From the NCBI GenBank assembly GCA_947359465.1, contig OX375878.1, positions 91,424,377 through 91,488,376 of the forward strand: a stretch of DNA of 64,000 bases, written 5' to 3'. The DNA comes from Metellina segmentata. Its lineage: Eukaryota > Arthropoda > Arachnida > Araneae > Tetragnathidae. How positions within the stretch are numbered: position 1 is the stretch's first letter; each line of letters starts with the position of its first letter. Position numbers and translations under genes: made by a program. Below the pieces are notes generated by a model that made no database searches, was not told the DNA's origin, and saw nothing but the letters and a program-made list of their open reading frames with translations. Positions 53,609 through 64,000 of the stretch are shown piece by piece.

Positions 53609-54010
53609 GTGACTCACACTACAAGTGAGCTAAACTTGAATCTTAAAGCTACCATAAAAAAATTATTATTACAATAAAATGAGATTTGCAACTTGTTTTA
53701 CTTTAATAAAGGTTTAATTTATACATATTAGCTACTAAATTTAATTTATCTTACTGGGTACTCTCTGTACATGGGGAAAACTGAGCTGTGACCCACACTA
53801 CATGAAAGGGAAATGATACTTTGATTAAGTACAAAAACTCATGTTTCTTCCTCTGTTGATTATCAAAAAATTTTGTTTTAAAATTATTATTACTTCCAAT
53901 AATTGTACTTTAATAGCAGATTATTAATAGATTAATTATATGCATAATTAATTTATAACATGAAATTTTGTTTGTGACTCACACTACATGGCAAATGTGA
54001 CCCACAAAAA
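53609..54010 (+). repeat. Motif GTGAC(T/C)CACACTAC repeated at ~180-bp spacing
   Basis: Occurrences start at 53609, 53788 and 53974, followed by a partial GTGACCCACA at 53997. The intervening sequence is AT-rich, and similarity between the units beyond the motif is weak. It may be a decayed tandem repeat. Confidence 0.5.
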
Positions 54011-54409
54011 CATTTTTATTGACGATTGAAACACTAAGAAAACATACGTAAGAAACATTTTTACTGACAATATAAAATTTGTGTCCACTTTTGAATACAG
54101 AAGTTTGACCTATTAAGTACATAATTTTTTAGAAAAAATGAATGAAAATCTAACTTTAAAATTCTGTGTTATGGTGTACTTTGGCATGGAATTAACCAAA
54201 AGAATAATGTTTCTTCTAATTTCACAAACGATGTTGATCCGACAAGAAGGCAGTCGACCTTGTGTTTTTCAGGTTTTAAATAGGTGTGAAAGCGCCTTCA
54301 AGTGAATGCGGCGATACGAAAATGCATTAATGGCAAATGCTGTAGATGTTTTCCAATTTGCCAACTCGTTATCAGTGCTGTCACTTCCGGCATTGAATGG
54401 TAAGCTTTG

Positions 54410-54485
54410 AACCCAGAATCCTTAGCAGCTCTCACGTATTCGACTGTCTTTTGGTTGGATCGAGTTTCGAACTTGCAACACCAAT
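54410..54485 (-). repeat. SINE type B head fragment
   Basis: On the plus strand, GACTGTCTTTTGGTTGGATC then GAGTTTCGAACTTGC is the complement of the type B head (B box). Confidence 0.5.
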
Positions 54486-55589
54486 GTGTCTTCTACACTT
54501 TTCTATTTTTACAATTTCATGATAAGATTTTGTTGAATGACAATGTATTCAAACTTCAACTGACTCCTCATTAAAACTTAATAAAAACATTTAGTTTAAT
54601 TTAAATATTTAATTGAATTGAAACTCACTCTACCTATACAATTTGTGTACATACTAGTCTGATATATATGTTGATGTAAGGGAGCCGGGTGAGAAAGAGT
54701 GTCGTTTGTTTTCCCTACTGGCAAAACTTTAGTGACTTAATGTTTTCGTTTGGTGTTTCAAGAATTTAGGAAGAGGAAGTTATGACGCTCATAAAAAAAA
54801 TACGATTTTTAGCTTGTTAGAAAGATTGTGCATTCCATTTTTTATGAATATTTTTCACTGCGATATTGTCTACTATATTCTGAAAGAAATTTGATTGAAC
54901 GCGAATCCCTTCTGTGGATCTGGATATGCTTCCGAACCATTTATAAAATCTCTGGAACAAAATTTGCTTCAATACACACATTACTTTCGAAATAAAACTT
55001 AAAAATTAATTTAAAAACAAAGAGAGTGCGAAAATTAATATCTTTGATTTCCATTGACTTTCAGGCATAAACAAATTCTATCAGAGATGAATATGACTTC
55101 TTGAACCAAGTTGTAAGTTTCAAAAAGAGCTATTTTTCAGTCACTTGAAAGAGTCTTTAGTAAGATTAGCAAATATTTCTCTTCAGTGAAACGATAAATT
55201 GAAAAAAAGAAGTCATGAAAGGAGCAATCTAGGTCATTTTAGTGTTAAAGACTCCTCGAGTATTTTCTCATGCGTCTTGCCCATTAAAGTCAGGATTAAT
55301 GTTACGAACGTGGAGAGCTCCTTAATTGGCAATGATTTCTTTTCCCATCTCGCGAGCCAGTGTAATCATTTAGTTTAAATTGTAAGTATGTGTTTAAAAA
55401 TAGTTTCAAGTTTTTGATAACATCAGTTCGAAGTAGATGCTTCGCCTTATTTATTTTAACGTACTAATCTCAGTAGAATTCACATTTGTAGTGTGCTCTT
55501 ACTGAATTTTAAAAAATTGATTTTTCATGAAGCTTTTTGAATAATAACCTTTTGGCCACATACAGTTATAAGTAAATTCCAAATAAATG
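54486..55589. other. Intergenic, no feature recognised
   Basis: AT-rich. No coding similarity or repeat boundary seen. Confidence 0.35.
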
Positions 55590-55900
55590 CAGGTAGGTAG
55601 TTCATTACCGTCACACTGGAGCAATACAACGGGGTATTGGTGAAGTCCGAAATCAGTCTCGAAGAGAAAGATCCGAGGACAACACTCAATTTTCAACCCC
55701 GGTCAGATGACGAGGTGAACACATGAACGTGAAACTCTCTCACCAAACTTCCACACCATGTCAAAGTGTGGATATTTAAAGTCAGACAGATTAAACGTTC
55801 ACCAACCCCCGTGTACACGACAGTCTTTTCTTGAACCTAGTTTCGAATTCGCAATCCTCCAATAGCTGATACGTTACTCTTGCAACGGGGCACTTCCGAA
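55590..55900 (-). mobile_element. SINE type B, near full length
   Basis: Minus-strand copy. The tail side starts CACACTGGAGCAATACAACGG, and the head contains GTTTCGAATTCGC on the plus strand (box B complement). Several short deletions. Confidence 0.75.
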
Positions 55901-57087
55901 TCGGTGTATTACAGTTGAGCGATTGGTCGACTACAATTAGATTTCACGCCTAACGTTATCAAAACAATGATGAACTACATTTTAAGGAAACAAAAATACT
56001 TGATATGTATCGTGGGAGAGCATTAGGATAGTCTATCTGCCTCAAAGAAAGCAGTCGATTCTTGTAGTTTGAATGAGTATCCTTTAAAATAGGCGATAGG
56101 TTGGAATTAAACAAGTAGCTTCCTCAGTTAGCATCTTCCTTGGAGATTCTGGTTCTAAGTTTATCGTTAGGTGCCGTAAGACTTAGCTCGAAGTAAACCA
56201 TTCACGGTGATCGCCAATCATGATTATAGCATGGTACCCTTCTCCAAAAGAGCTTTCACCCTCTTCAAAAATCGACTGACCTACTCTCGACTGCGTACTT
56301 GTAGGCAGTCGACCGTGAGTCTCTCTATAAAATCTTCGCAGACCATCTGGTTTGTTTACTTCAAAACTCCCTTATAATGAGTATCATATTGATATTTATT
56401 AACACAACATCATAAAATGTACCCGCACACAAATTTACAAGTGTGGCAGCTGGACTATTCTTTTCGGTAAAGATAAATTTAATATCCGGAAAGAGCAAGC
56501 AGCTGGGATCCATAAAATGTTGAAACAGTAAAATAATTGATTGTGGTTGGTTACATACGCGATTTGTGACTTTGTGGTCGGGACTAAAGCACAGAGCAAG
56601 ATGTTTAAATTTCGGAAACATCTTGTACAATACTGCCTGATGATTGCAGTGATATGAGTTCCCAGAAGCGGAAATTTAGAATTTCAGCATTCAAGTAGAC
56701 AAAAGTAGGAATTATTCTACTGTCTACCTTGAAACATTCTTTTACGATTATTTTATTATTCTGTCACAATTTCACTTTTGAAAGCACCTTGTACCATTAG
56801 CTCATCTCAACCTTGTATATTCTTCGTTTGCAACACATGCATTTGCATAAATGAATTTCGAAAGAAGCAGCAAATTTTAACTTTAAATATTTATCTCAGA
56901 TTATTAAAATATTGCTAGGAAAGACAGACAAAGGTAATATGCCTGCAAACAACAATAATTTGTATGATTTTTTACTGGTAAGGTAAAAAACTTTTTTAAT
57001 GGATGTGATGAACAAATATACCAAAATTTTGGCTATAATCAATGAAATTTCTCCGCATTTTGTTTAATTTGATTTCTCAATTTTTTA
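55901..57087. other. Intergenic, no feature recognised
   Basis: No protein-like ORF and no clear repeat found. Confidence 0.35.
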
Positions 57088-57172
57088 TCGGATCAGATCC
57101 CCGACCGAAAATTACATTCCAACTGTGTTAACAAGACCCCGTTGTGTTGCTCCAGCACGACGTAAAATCACC
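57088..57172 (+). repeat. SINE 3'-end fragment
   Basis: GATCAGATCCCCGACCG ... CCCGTTGTGTTGCTCCAGCACGACGT matches the SINE end, with an inserted stretch. Confidence 0.55.
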
Positions 57173-57340
57173 CTACCAACTAAACTTTTGCTGCCAAAAG
57201 TTACTGACACAATGATTGTTAAAGCTGTTTCCCATCAATATTTTAAGTCAGAAACTAGTACAATACATTTTACTCTTTGCAGAAACTTCACACACACATT
57301 ACAGTTTTTTCAGATTCAGTATTTCACTTCACCTGAACTA

Positions 57341-57430
57341 TCTTTCTCTCTCTCTCTTTCTCTCTCTCCTCTCTCTCTCTCTTTCTCTCTTTCTCTCTCT
57401 CTCTCTCTCCCTCTTTCTCTCCTCTCTCTT
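57341..57430. repeat. (TC)n pyrimidine tract
   Basis: About 90 bases made only of T and C on the plus strand, mostly TC dinucleotides with TTTC and TCC interruptions. Open frames across it are spurious. Confidence 0.95.
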
Positions 57431-58296
57431 GGTATTAATATCAGAGAAATAGCTAAACTGTTCGGTTCTTCACTTCCAAATTTGTTGCAATAGCATTGTT
57501 AGATGTTTGCGTCTAAAATTGAAAAAAATATCGCAATTATTATTTTTATAAATGTAGAATTTTGAAGGTAAATATTTTAAAGCAAAATGTTTCATCTTTT
57601 TTTAAATGTAATACTCTAAAATATTCATAATTGCGACAAATTCCAAGGAAAAATTCTATACAAACAGGGACAACGGTTTCTTAGAAAAAAACCTATAACA
57701 GTGGTGCCAATGCTGCTCTTCGTTGAGTTAAGTGCGGCTACCTTTGAAAATTTAAATCCGAATTATAATATTTCAGAACTTTTTCTCTAATCTTAGTAAA
57801 TTGACTAAGTACGTGAAACATTACGTCGTACATAGTCGTTTAGATCGTAGGTTTTCGGTTGATTCGGTTAATGAAGTGTACATGTCGTACGTAATCATTT
57901 CGAAAGTAGAGTTGTTTTCGAGGGCGTGTAGTTGAATTTTGGAAACTCGTGGAAGAATCAAAATATCCACACTTAAACAAAGATGCTTGCCATCTAAATT
58001 CAATTTTTGGTACAAAATATTGAACGAATAATGAATACAAATAATGAATCTATGTAACCCACAATGAAGTTCATGAAGTCGAAATATCGTTCACAGTTGA
58101 CCAATCATCATCTCACAATATTGCTGTGGATGGCCTTAACAAATTTTACGCCAAATTTCAAAGATTTGTTCAAAGTCTTAGTTAAATGTTACAATTTTTA
58201 TTAATGCATTTTTGTATTATATTTTATTTTATTATTAAAATTTTGAAATAATTAGTTTGTATTTTCTTACTCTTAATTACATCTCTAATATTATAA

Positions 58297-59208
58297 ACTA
58301 ACCATTTCGTGGCTAACTCGGCGCTGCCCGTGCCAGTTGCTTTTGTGGGGTTATTGGTTTGTTTCGCAAACCAAATGGGAATTCGTACCCTATTGGATAA
58401 CAGCCATAACGGAGTTGCCTGTAGTGTTGGTTTGTTTTGCAAACCAAATGGGAATTCGGCGTGACGCCACAATATCTTGCGAAAATATAAATATTTAATT
58501 GAAAAATGATTTATTAAAAGAAAATCAAATGTACAACGTATCTATCTGGTGCCAACAGATTTAAATTCCGTTGAAATTTTCAATCTATCACGATCCCGAT
58601 GTTACAAACAATGCCAGGAAAAAGTGTTTTTTTTTTTTTTTTGCTTTTCTTTGTAGAAATTGTAAGAGCTCAGGGAATATAATCTGTTAATTTTTTTTAA
58701 CGCGAAGGTTCACGTGACGTCACAATCTCTTGCAAAAATATAAAAGATATTCAGTTAACAATTTTTATTCATTTAAAGAAAATCATATTGTTAGGTATCG
58801 ATCTAATATGAATTTTTCTGCTGATCTGAAATCCATTAAAATTTTTACTGTTTCTTTAACTGTCCAGAAGATAGAAAAAGAACTAAATAACTCCAGTTAA
58901 AAGTTTATTTGTTTTTAATCGTCTGCTGGAAAATCATTCCTCCGCGCAAAATGAAAACGGAAACGAAAAAAATTAATTTACAATCTGTGATCTATGCCAG
59001 TTGCATTCAATAATAATTACATTTCATTAAACTCATTTTAAAATTTCTAGATTGAATTTTAAAATTCTCCGTAACCAAAAATTGCAAAAAATTTGAACTG
59101 CCTGTGTCCCAAATCCCATCACTGTAAGTGCCTTAGATTCGTCAGGAAGAAAGCAGGCAAAGTCGTGCAGAAAGAAAAACAGGCAAACACCTCATTTTAT
59201 AATAGTAG
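58297..59208 (-). mobile_element. Helitron-like element, minus copy of a head-to-head pair
   Basis: On the minus strand it starts CTACTATTATAAAATGAGG and ends in the degraded hairpin CCACGAAATGGTTAGT. It contains two GGTTTG-TTTCGC-AAACC type palindromes (about 58353-58375 and 58430-58450) and a 17-base T run near 58628. It resembles 16291-16792 but is longer. Confidence 0.6.
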
Positions 59209-59585
59209 AAAAGGAAGTGTTTGTTTGTTTTCTGCACGCAAAGTCTATGGCACTTACAGTAAACGGATTGGCACACAGTTAGTCCAATTTTTTTGCTATA
59301 TTTGGGTCGCGCCGAATTTTAAAATTGAATATAGAACATTTTGAAATGAATTTAATGGAATTTAATTATTATTGTCCGTGACGACTGTTGTCCAATAGGG
59401 TACGAATTCCCATTTGGTTTCCGAAGCAAACCAACACAACGAGCAACTCCGTTATGGCTGTTATCCAATAGGCTGTTTTTTATATAGAGAGATTTATTAG
59501 GGTTTTTTCTCCCTTGAACCAACGCGTTTTTGACCTATTTGGAATTGTCACGGGCAGCGCCGTGCTTTTCCACGCAGTGGCTAGT
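59209..59585 (+). mobile_element. Helitron-like element, plus copy of a head-to-head pair
   Basis: Starts AAAAGGAAGTGTTTG, carries GGCACTTACAGTAAACGG and GGGTCGCG segments shared with the other copies, and ends CACGCAGTGGCTAGT. It is joined start-to-start to the copy at 58297-59208. Confidence 0.6.
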
Positions 59586-59767
59586 TTTCTTATATGTCTA
59601 CTTTACACCGCACTTAACTCTTCTGTAGAATATGTTACCATATTAATTTTATTTTATTTAATTTTATTTTTTGTATTTAATAATATGTAACTATGAAGTG
59701 GCTCTTTATAATATAAGATGAAAATCCGGAATGCGGCTTACATTGACCTCATACGTGCCCACCCCTG

Positions 59768-62618
59768 ACCTATACCAAAACAGAACGGTAGTGGTTAGGT
59801 CAGTATAAGAATCAGGAAGTGCAAACAAGAAAATATTTTATTTTATATAAGAATTGAGATTTCACTTTTAAATATTTGTCATTTTTTCAGTCATCTCTTC
59901 GAGCAAAATCAGCACACGCTTTGCGATGGGTCTCCAAAAAACAAGCTTTAGTCATTCTTTAACGCAATTCCACCGGAAACTATGCATTAAACATAAGAAA
60001 CATTACCCACTTTGCCCTTTCATTTTATCTATATTGGTTCACTTCATTTCTTTCGTTGCCTAATGCATATTGTATAATTCAACGTCAAAAAGAAATGAAG
60101 AATGGAAATTGAAAATAAAAATGCTTTTGCCGATAAAACGCTTTTAGAAGTGACACTTGTAAAACTATGACGTAAATGAAGAATAACCACCTAAAAAGGA
60201 TGTTCCAATATTTAGTGAATAATAACCAAAGTTCTTTTTCTATTTCTGGATGTTTCTTTAAATATACACAAGCATAGAGCAATATTGAATAAGCATTCTC
60301 CAAAAATATTTCCTAAGTATTTTCCCATTCAAATAATTAGTGTTCTCTTAAAGAAAAGACTGGGTGCATCAAATGGAAGGAATAATCATTGAAATATTGC
60401 GAATTTGTTACCTAATAAATTATTTCACTATTCCCTTCATCCATGGGGAAGGAGGAGAGGCGTTGTGGTACGATGTATTGCACAGTAAGGAATTGAACTC
60501 CATGCTGTTTATGAGTATGCTAACACAATTATTGTTCGGCACGTATTTTTTCGACGAAAAGATTTCAATGGAGATTTTATTTTGTGGCAGATGATCGGCT
60601 AAACTCAACCCATACTCGCAGAAAATCACAGAGGAAATTTCAAAGTAAAGTGATCAATTCAAACCTTTTTTATGTGCCCGGGGTCATGTGACCAAAACTA
60701 ATAGTAACGTGACATTACACTGCTTCCGCTTGCAGGGTGGCAACAAATATTCATCATTTGATTGGTTCACGTGACGAGAAAATACGCTCATTCATTGATT
60801 CCTCGTCTGATCCGCGAAATGTAGTAGCAGACTGGTGATTTCACCATTTTTGTCGCCACACTATAGAATAATACATTCACACACCTATCCTAACAAAAGA
60901 CATTAAATTGCCAAACGAGGCGATAAAAGATGCCAGATTGGTCAACCAAGTCAATTTTACACAGAGCAATCACATGATTACTTGTCGATATGTTCGTCAC
61001 ACTTTTTGAAGCTCCTCCCAACAGCAATACTCAGTCCAGTTATATTTCACAGCGCAAAACAGCCAAGATATCACTCGAGGTGGTCAAGCAGTAGACGAAC
61101 AATGTTCGCACAAGATTGATGAATCAGTTGGATTGGTTTGTTACTTAACAATATTTTTTGATTGGTAGTACGGAACAAACGTTCTAGATTCGATTCACGC
61201 TACTATCGGGTTTGTTGTTGCTTGTGTATTTCCCTGTTGATTGTGCCTACGAATCCAACCCTAAATATGAGGGATATTACAAATACGTATATAAAAAACT
61301 CAAATGTGCAGGGTCATTCGATTTCACTCCGGTCATACGGCGGCTGTATCAGAAGACGGCAGCTGAACAAACTCCTTGAGTATCCTAATATATTTATGGT
61401 TTTCTTGAAGGTAACATAACATAAAGTAAACAGAAATTTAAAAAATATACTAAGAACTTATGTCCAAATCACTTACCGTTACAGATCTTTAGACATACAA
61501 AACCCGAAATACGTAGACAAAGGTCATTTTTATTTTAAAGTTTTGTTCGTATTGTTACCAAAGTATAAACATTATTAATTTTTATTTTTCATAACAATAG
61601 TTTTTCAACGGTGTAGTTTAATAACGATGTTTAGCAAATTACTGAAAAAGTTCTGTTCGGGAAACGGAAATAGAAATTTGTCAAGATCGGAAGGAGTCTG
61701 GTAAAATTTTGTTCTGTTGTTTAAAATTGGCCTGATTCTGTATTTGTTTACTTTTCGAAATGAAGAAGAAAGCTTGTGAAGACAAGGAATGACTCGGAGG
61801 GAATTGAAATACGTTAAATTGGAAGTCACAAAGAATCGCACCTATCACTGACAAATTTATTTTAGATAGGTAATAAAATAAATGTAATGAAATATTTTTG
61901 TTATTTTTTGGGGGTCCGTGGGAAAATTGAAATACGCCAAAGAGGCCCGCCGAACGATTTGGTATTGGGCTGATCATGCGACCAACATTTTATTTATCTC
62001 CTTGTACAAGGAAAGTCATTTAAGGGAGGAGCTAGTTTCCTACTTAAGACAGGGCACGTGCAGTCACTAGCGTGATTGATAGTGACAGCTTCAGACATGA
62101 TGCCCGGGGATTCAATTTGTCTTTCACGTAAATGGTGCGGATTTGCATGACCGTGCCTCAGACATATAGATATAGCGTTGCCAGAAGATAAATATCAGAA
62201 AAGAGAACATTTGGTAAAAAAAATTTTTTTTAAAGATGACAAAAAGAGGGCACGAAAAGCACCCATTAATAATGCATAATTGTTAGGTGTTTAATAAAAA
62301 GAATAATCTTTGACGAATCTTTAATAGTATATTAACCACTAACTGAAAGAAAATCTATGACAAACGTTTCAAAATACATGGACGAAACTCTATACATACT
62401 ATAAATTCCATATCCGCATCGCACCCCGGCAAAAAAAGTGACACAAGTCAAAAAAAAATTTTGGATGTTATATCATATAAAAATATATATGAGGTGTCCC
62501 AGAGTGTTTTTTCTATTCTATAGAATATAATCGATGTTATCACCATAAATACTTACCTAAAATTTAAGTTTCAATATAAGTAGTTTCAATATAAGTTTTA
62601 TAGTATTCTTTAAGTTGA
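59768..62618. other. Intergenic, no gene recognised
   Basis: No protein-like ORF. A weak tRNA-like pair, TAGCGTGATTGATAGTG and GGGATTCAATTT at 62069-62119, may be an old SINE head. A TTGCCAGAA motif near 62176 has an inverted partner near 63660. Confidence 0.35.
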
Positions 62619-62950
62619 GCCGACCAACCGGTATAGTGGTTAAGGTGTTAGCCTCTAGATCGGAAGGTTCCAGGTTCGAATCCGGGTCCGGGCATGTTTG
62701 TTTGTAAGCGTATGGTGCAGAGGCGGCTGGTGCACCTTAAATCTGTCGTGGCCGAAAGTCCTCACGTTGGGTTGGCGTGGAAGTTTGGAGAGTGGGGTGC
62801 CAAGTCATGTGTTGCTTCTTCTGACCATGGTTCAAAATTACGAGGTGATGTCCTCGGATCATTGCCTTAAGGGACTGATCCCGGACCGTCGTCAATAGCC
62901 CGTTGTATTGCTCTAGTACGACGTTAACTAAAATTACCATTACCATTACC
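62619..62950 (+). mobile_element. SINE type A, full length
   Basis: A 332-bp copy with box B GGTTCGAATCC intact and a tail of ATTACCATTACC. An exact 10-bp duplication TTTAAGTTGA (62609-62618 and 62951-62960) fixes both ends. Confidence 0.95.
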
Positions 62951-62960
62951 TTTAAGTTGA

Positions 62961-64000
62961 TGTTTCTCAAACTGCAATTTTGATATATAATATAAGAATA
63001 TATATATATATATATATATATATATTCTTTTAACTTCGACTCGAAAAATGTTAACTTAACAATGGGTAGAACTAATACAAATACTGACAAACAACACTAG
63101 TAAATAATACACCATACATAATTATATAACGCATCGAATTCTGCGCAGTAATCATAATTAAGTTAGCGACTTCGATTTAATGCTAACAAAACAGGAAGCT
63201 AGGTTAGCAACGCGATTTCCTTCCAACTAAACAAGACTGCGAATCGTCCGTCTTGCTATTCATTCTGATATAATAAAACAATATTTCTTATTCTTATTAT
63301 TCTAACACGAATCTAAATTATCATTGGTTATCTTTGATTTCATAATGAGACGCTTTAACATGGATCTCAATATTCACTTGAGGTTGAACTTCCGATTTTC
63401 GTACAATGTACTAGATCTAGTACGTATTTGAATAGTTGTGGTTTATTAACGATATACATAGTAGGCAATGTGACTATATTAGCACGTAAAGTTTAAAATG
63501 TGAAATATTTTTTTTAGCACAATCCGAAATTATGAACAAAGAGGACAAAAAGTGAACAACAGAATAAATGTGGACAAAAAAAGGATGTGACTTAAAAAAA
63601 AGAGAGTGAAGAAAAGATCCGTGCTAAAAAAGAGGACATGTTCTCGTTAAAAGAGATATTCTGGCAACTTTATACAGATACATACCATCACTACAGTTTC
63701 ACCTTAGCAATTTTTAAGACCGAAATATTTTGTAATTCGGAATATCCATTTCTAAGGAATAGAAAAGATATCGTTTATTATATATTTTTTTTCTGGTGAG
63801 AAATGCAACGAACACGTTCGAATAAAATATTTTAGTGTTCACAAACTTTTTGAAAAAGATTTTGCTGGAGAAAAACGCTCAAAAACCAAAAATGTCATGG
63901 CGGGGAGTATTTTTTGGAACAAAAATGTTAGTTGTAAGTTATCAGTTGTTTAATTAAAATTGGAAAATATCAGTTTCGATACTCAGCATATTTGCAAACG
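62961..64000. other. Right edge of window, no gene recognised
   Basis: Contains a (TA)n run at about 62996-63025. The rest is AT-rich with no coding signal. Confidence 0.4.

Larger units (their letters stand above)
57699..59767 (+). mobile_element. hAT-like element with 8-bp target duplication
   Basis: Left end CAGTGGTGCCAATG and right end (reverse complement) CAGGGGTGGGCACG are imperfect inverted termini of hAT style. They are flanked by ACCTATAA (57691-57698) and ACCTATAC (59768-59775), an 8-bp duplication with one mismatch, the length typical of hAT. No transposase is present. Most of the interior (about 58297-59585) is a different repeat that inserted later. Confidence 0.7.

Noticed and set aside
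57125..57493. 122-codon ORF rich in Ser and Leu
   Set aside because: It is an artefact of the TC tract at 57341-57430 joined to a SINE fragment.
62737..63090. 117-codon minus-strand ORF
   Set aside because: Its C-terminal part is SINE and its middle is a (TA)n run; not a gene.

Overview
This is a nuclear segment of an animal genome. It is visibly AT-rich, genes are split by introns of 0.1 to 3.3 kb with GT/AG borders, and intergenic space is packed with decayed transposons. No ribosome binding sites, operons or CRISPR arrays are present. Repeat style (tRNA-derived SINEs with a shared body, Tc1, hAT and gypsy fragments, Helitron-like repeats) and protein similarity suggest an arthropod, perhaps a chelicerate such as a spider. 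That assignment is inference; no sequence here fixes the species.

Four genes can be read. (1) IFT25/HSPB11, plus strand, 1896-8149, four coding exons, 136 aa: a subunit of the intraflagellar transport B complex, with a near-consensus RFX X-box just upstream. (2) DPH2, minus strand, 8528-17051, six coding exons, 485 aa: diphthamide synthesis on eEF2. IFT25 and DPH2 converge tail to tail over a palindromic poly(A) signal. (3) A single-ORF protein at 18738-20096, minus strand, with two tandem copies of a CENP-B/pogo-type DNA-binding module and no transposase catalytic domain; it looks domesticated. (4) PRPF6, minus strand, 24039-43022, 21 coding exons, 941 aa: the U5/tri-snRNP bridging protein. 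Exon phases agree at every junction in IFT25, DPH2 and PRPF6, so these three models are firm. The genes share no pathway; IFT25, DPH2 and PRPF6 are housekeeping or ciliary genes.

The left edge (1-1.7 kb) is SINE and Helitron-like debris. The 20.6-23.1 kb gap between the CENP-B-like gene and PRPF6 holds SINE wreckage and a hAT transposase relic. Upstream of PRPF6 (43.0-50.6 kb) lies a 588-bp LTR element with no coding capacity (TRIM-like), several SINEs, and a 5'-truncated, broken Ty3/gypsy element that appears to sit inside a SINE. From 50.6 kb to the end there is no recognisable gene: Helitron-like repeats, a hAT-like element with an 8-bp target duplication that swallowed a head-to-head pair of another repeat, SINEs, and simple repeats.

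The most distinctive items are the duplicated CENP-B-type DNA-binding protein, the intact small TRIM with target-site duplication next to the PRPF6 start, one SINE body carried by several different tRNA-like heads, and the nested transposon structures at 37 kb, 45.7-49.8 kb and 57.7-59.8 kb.
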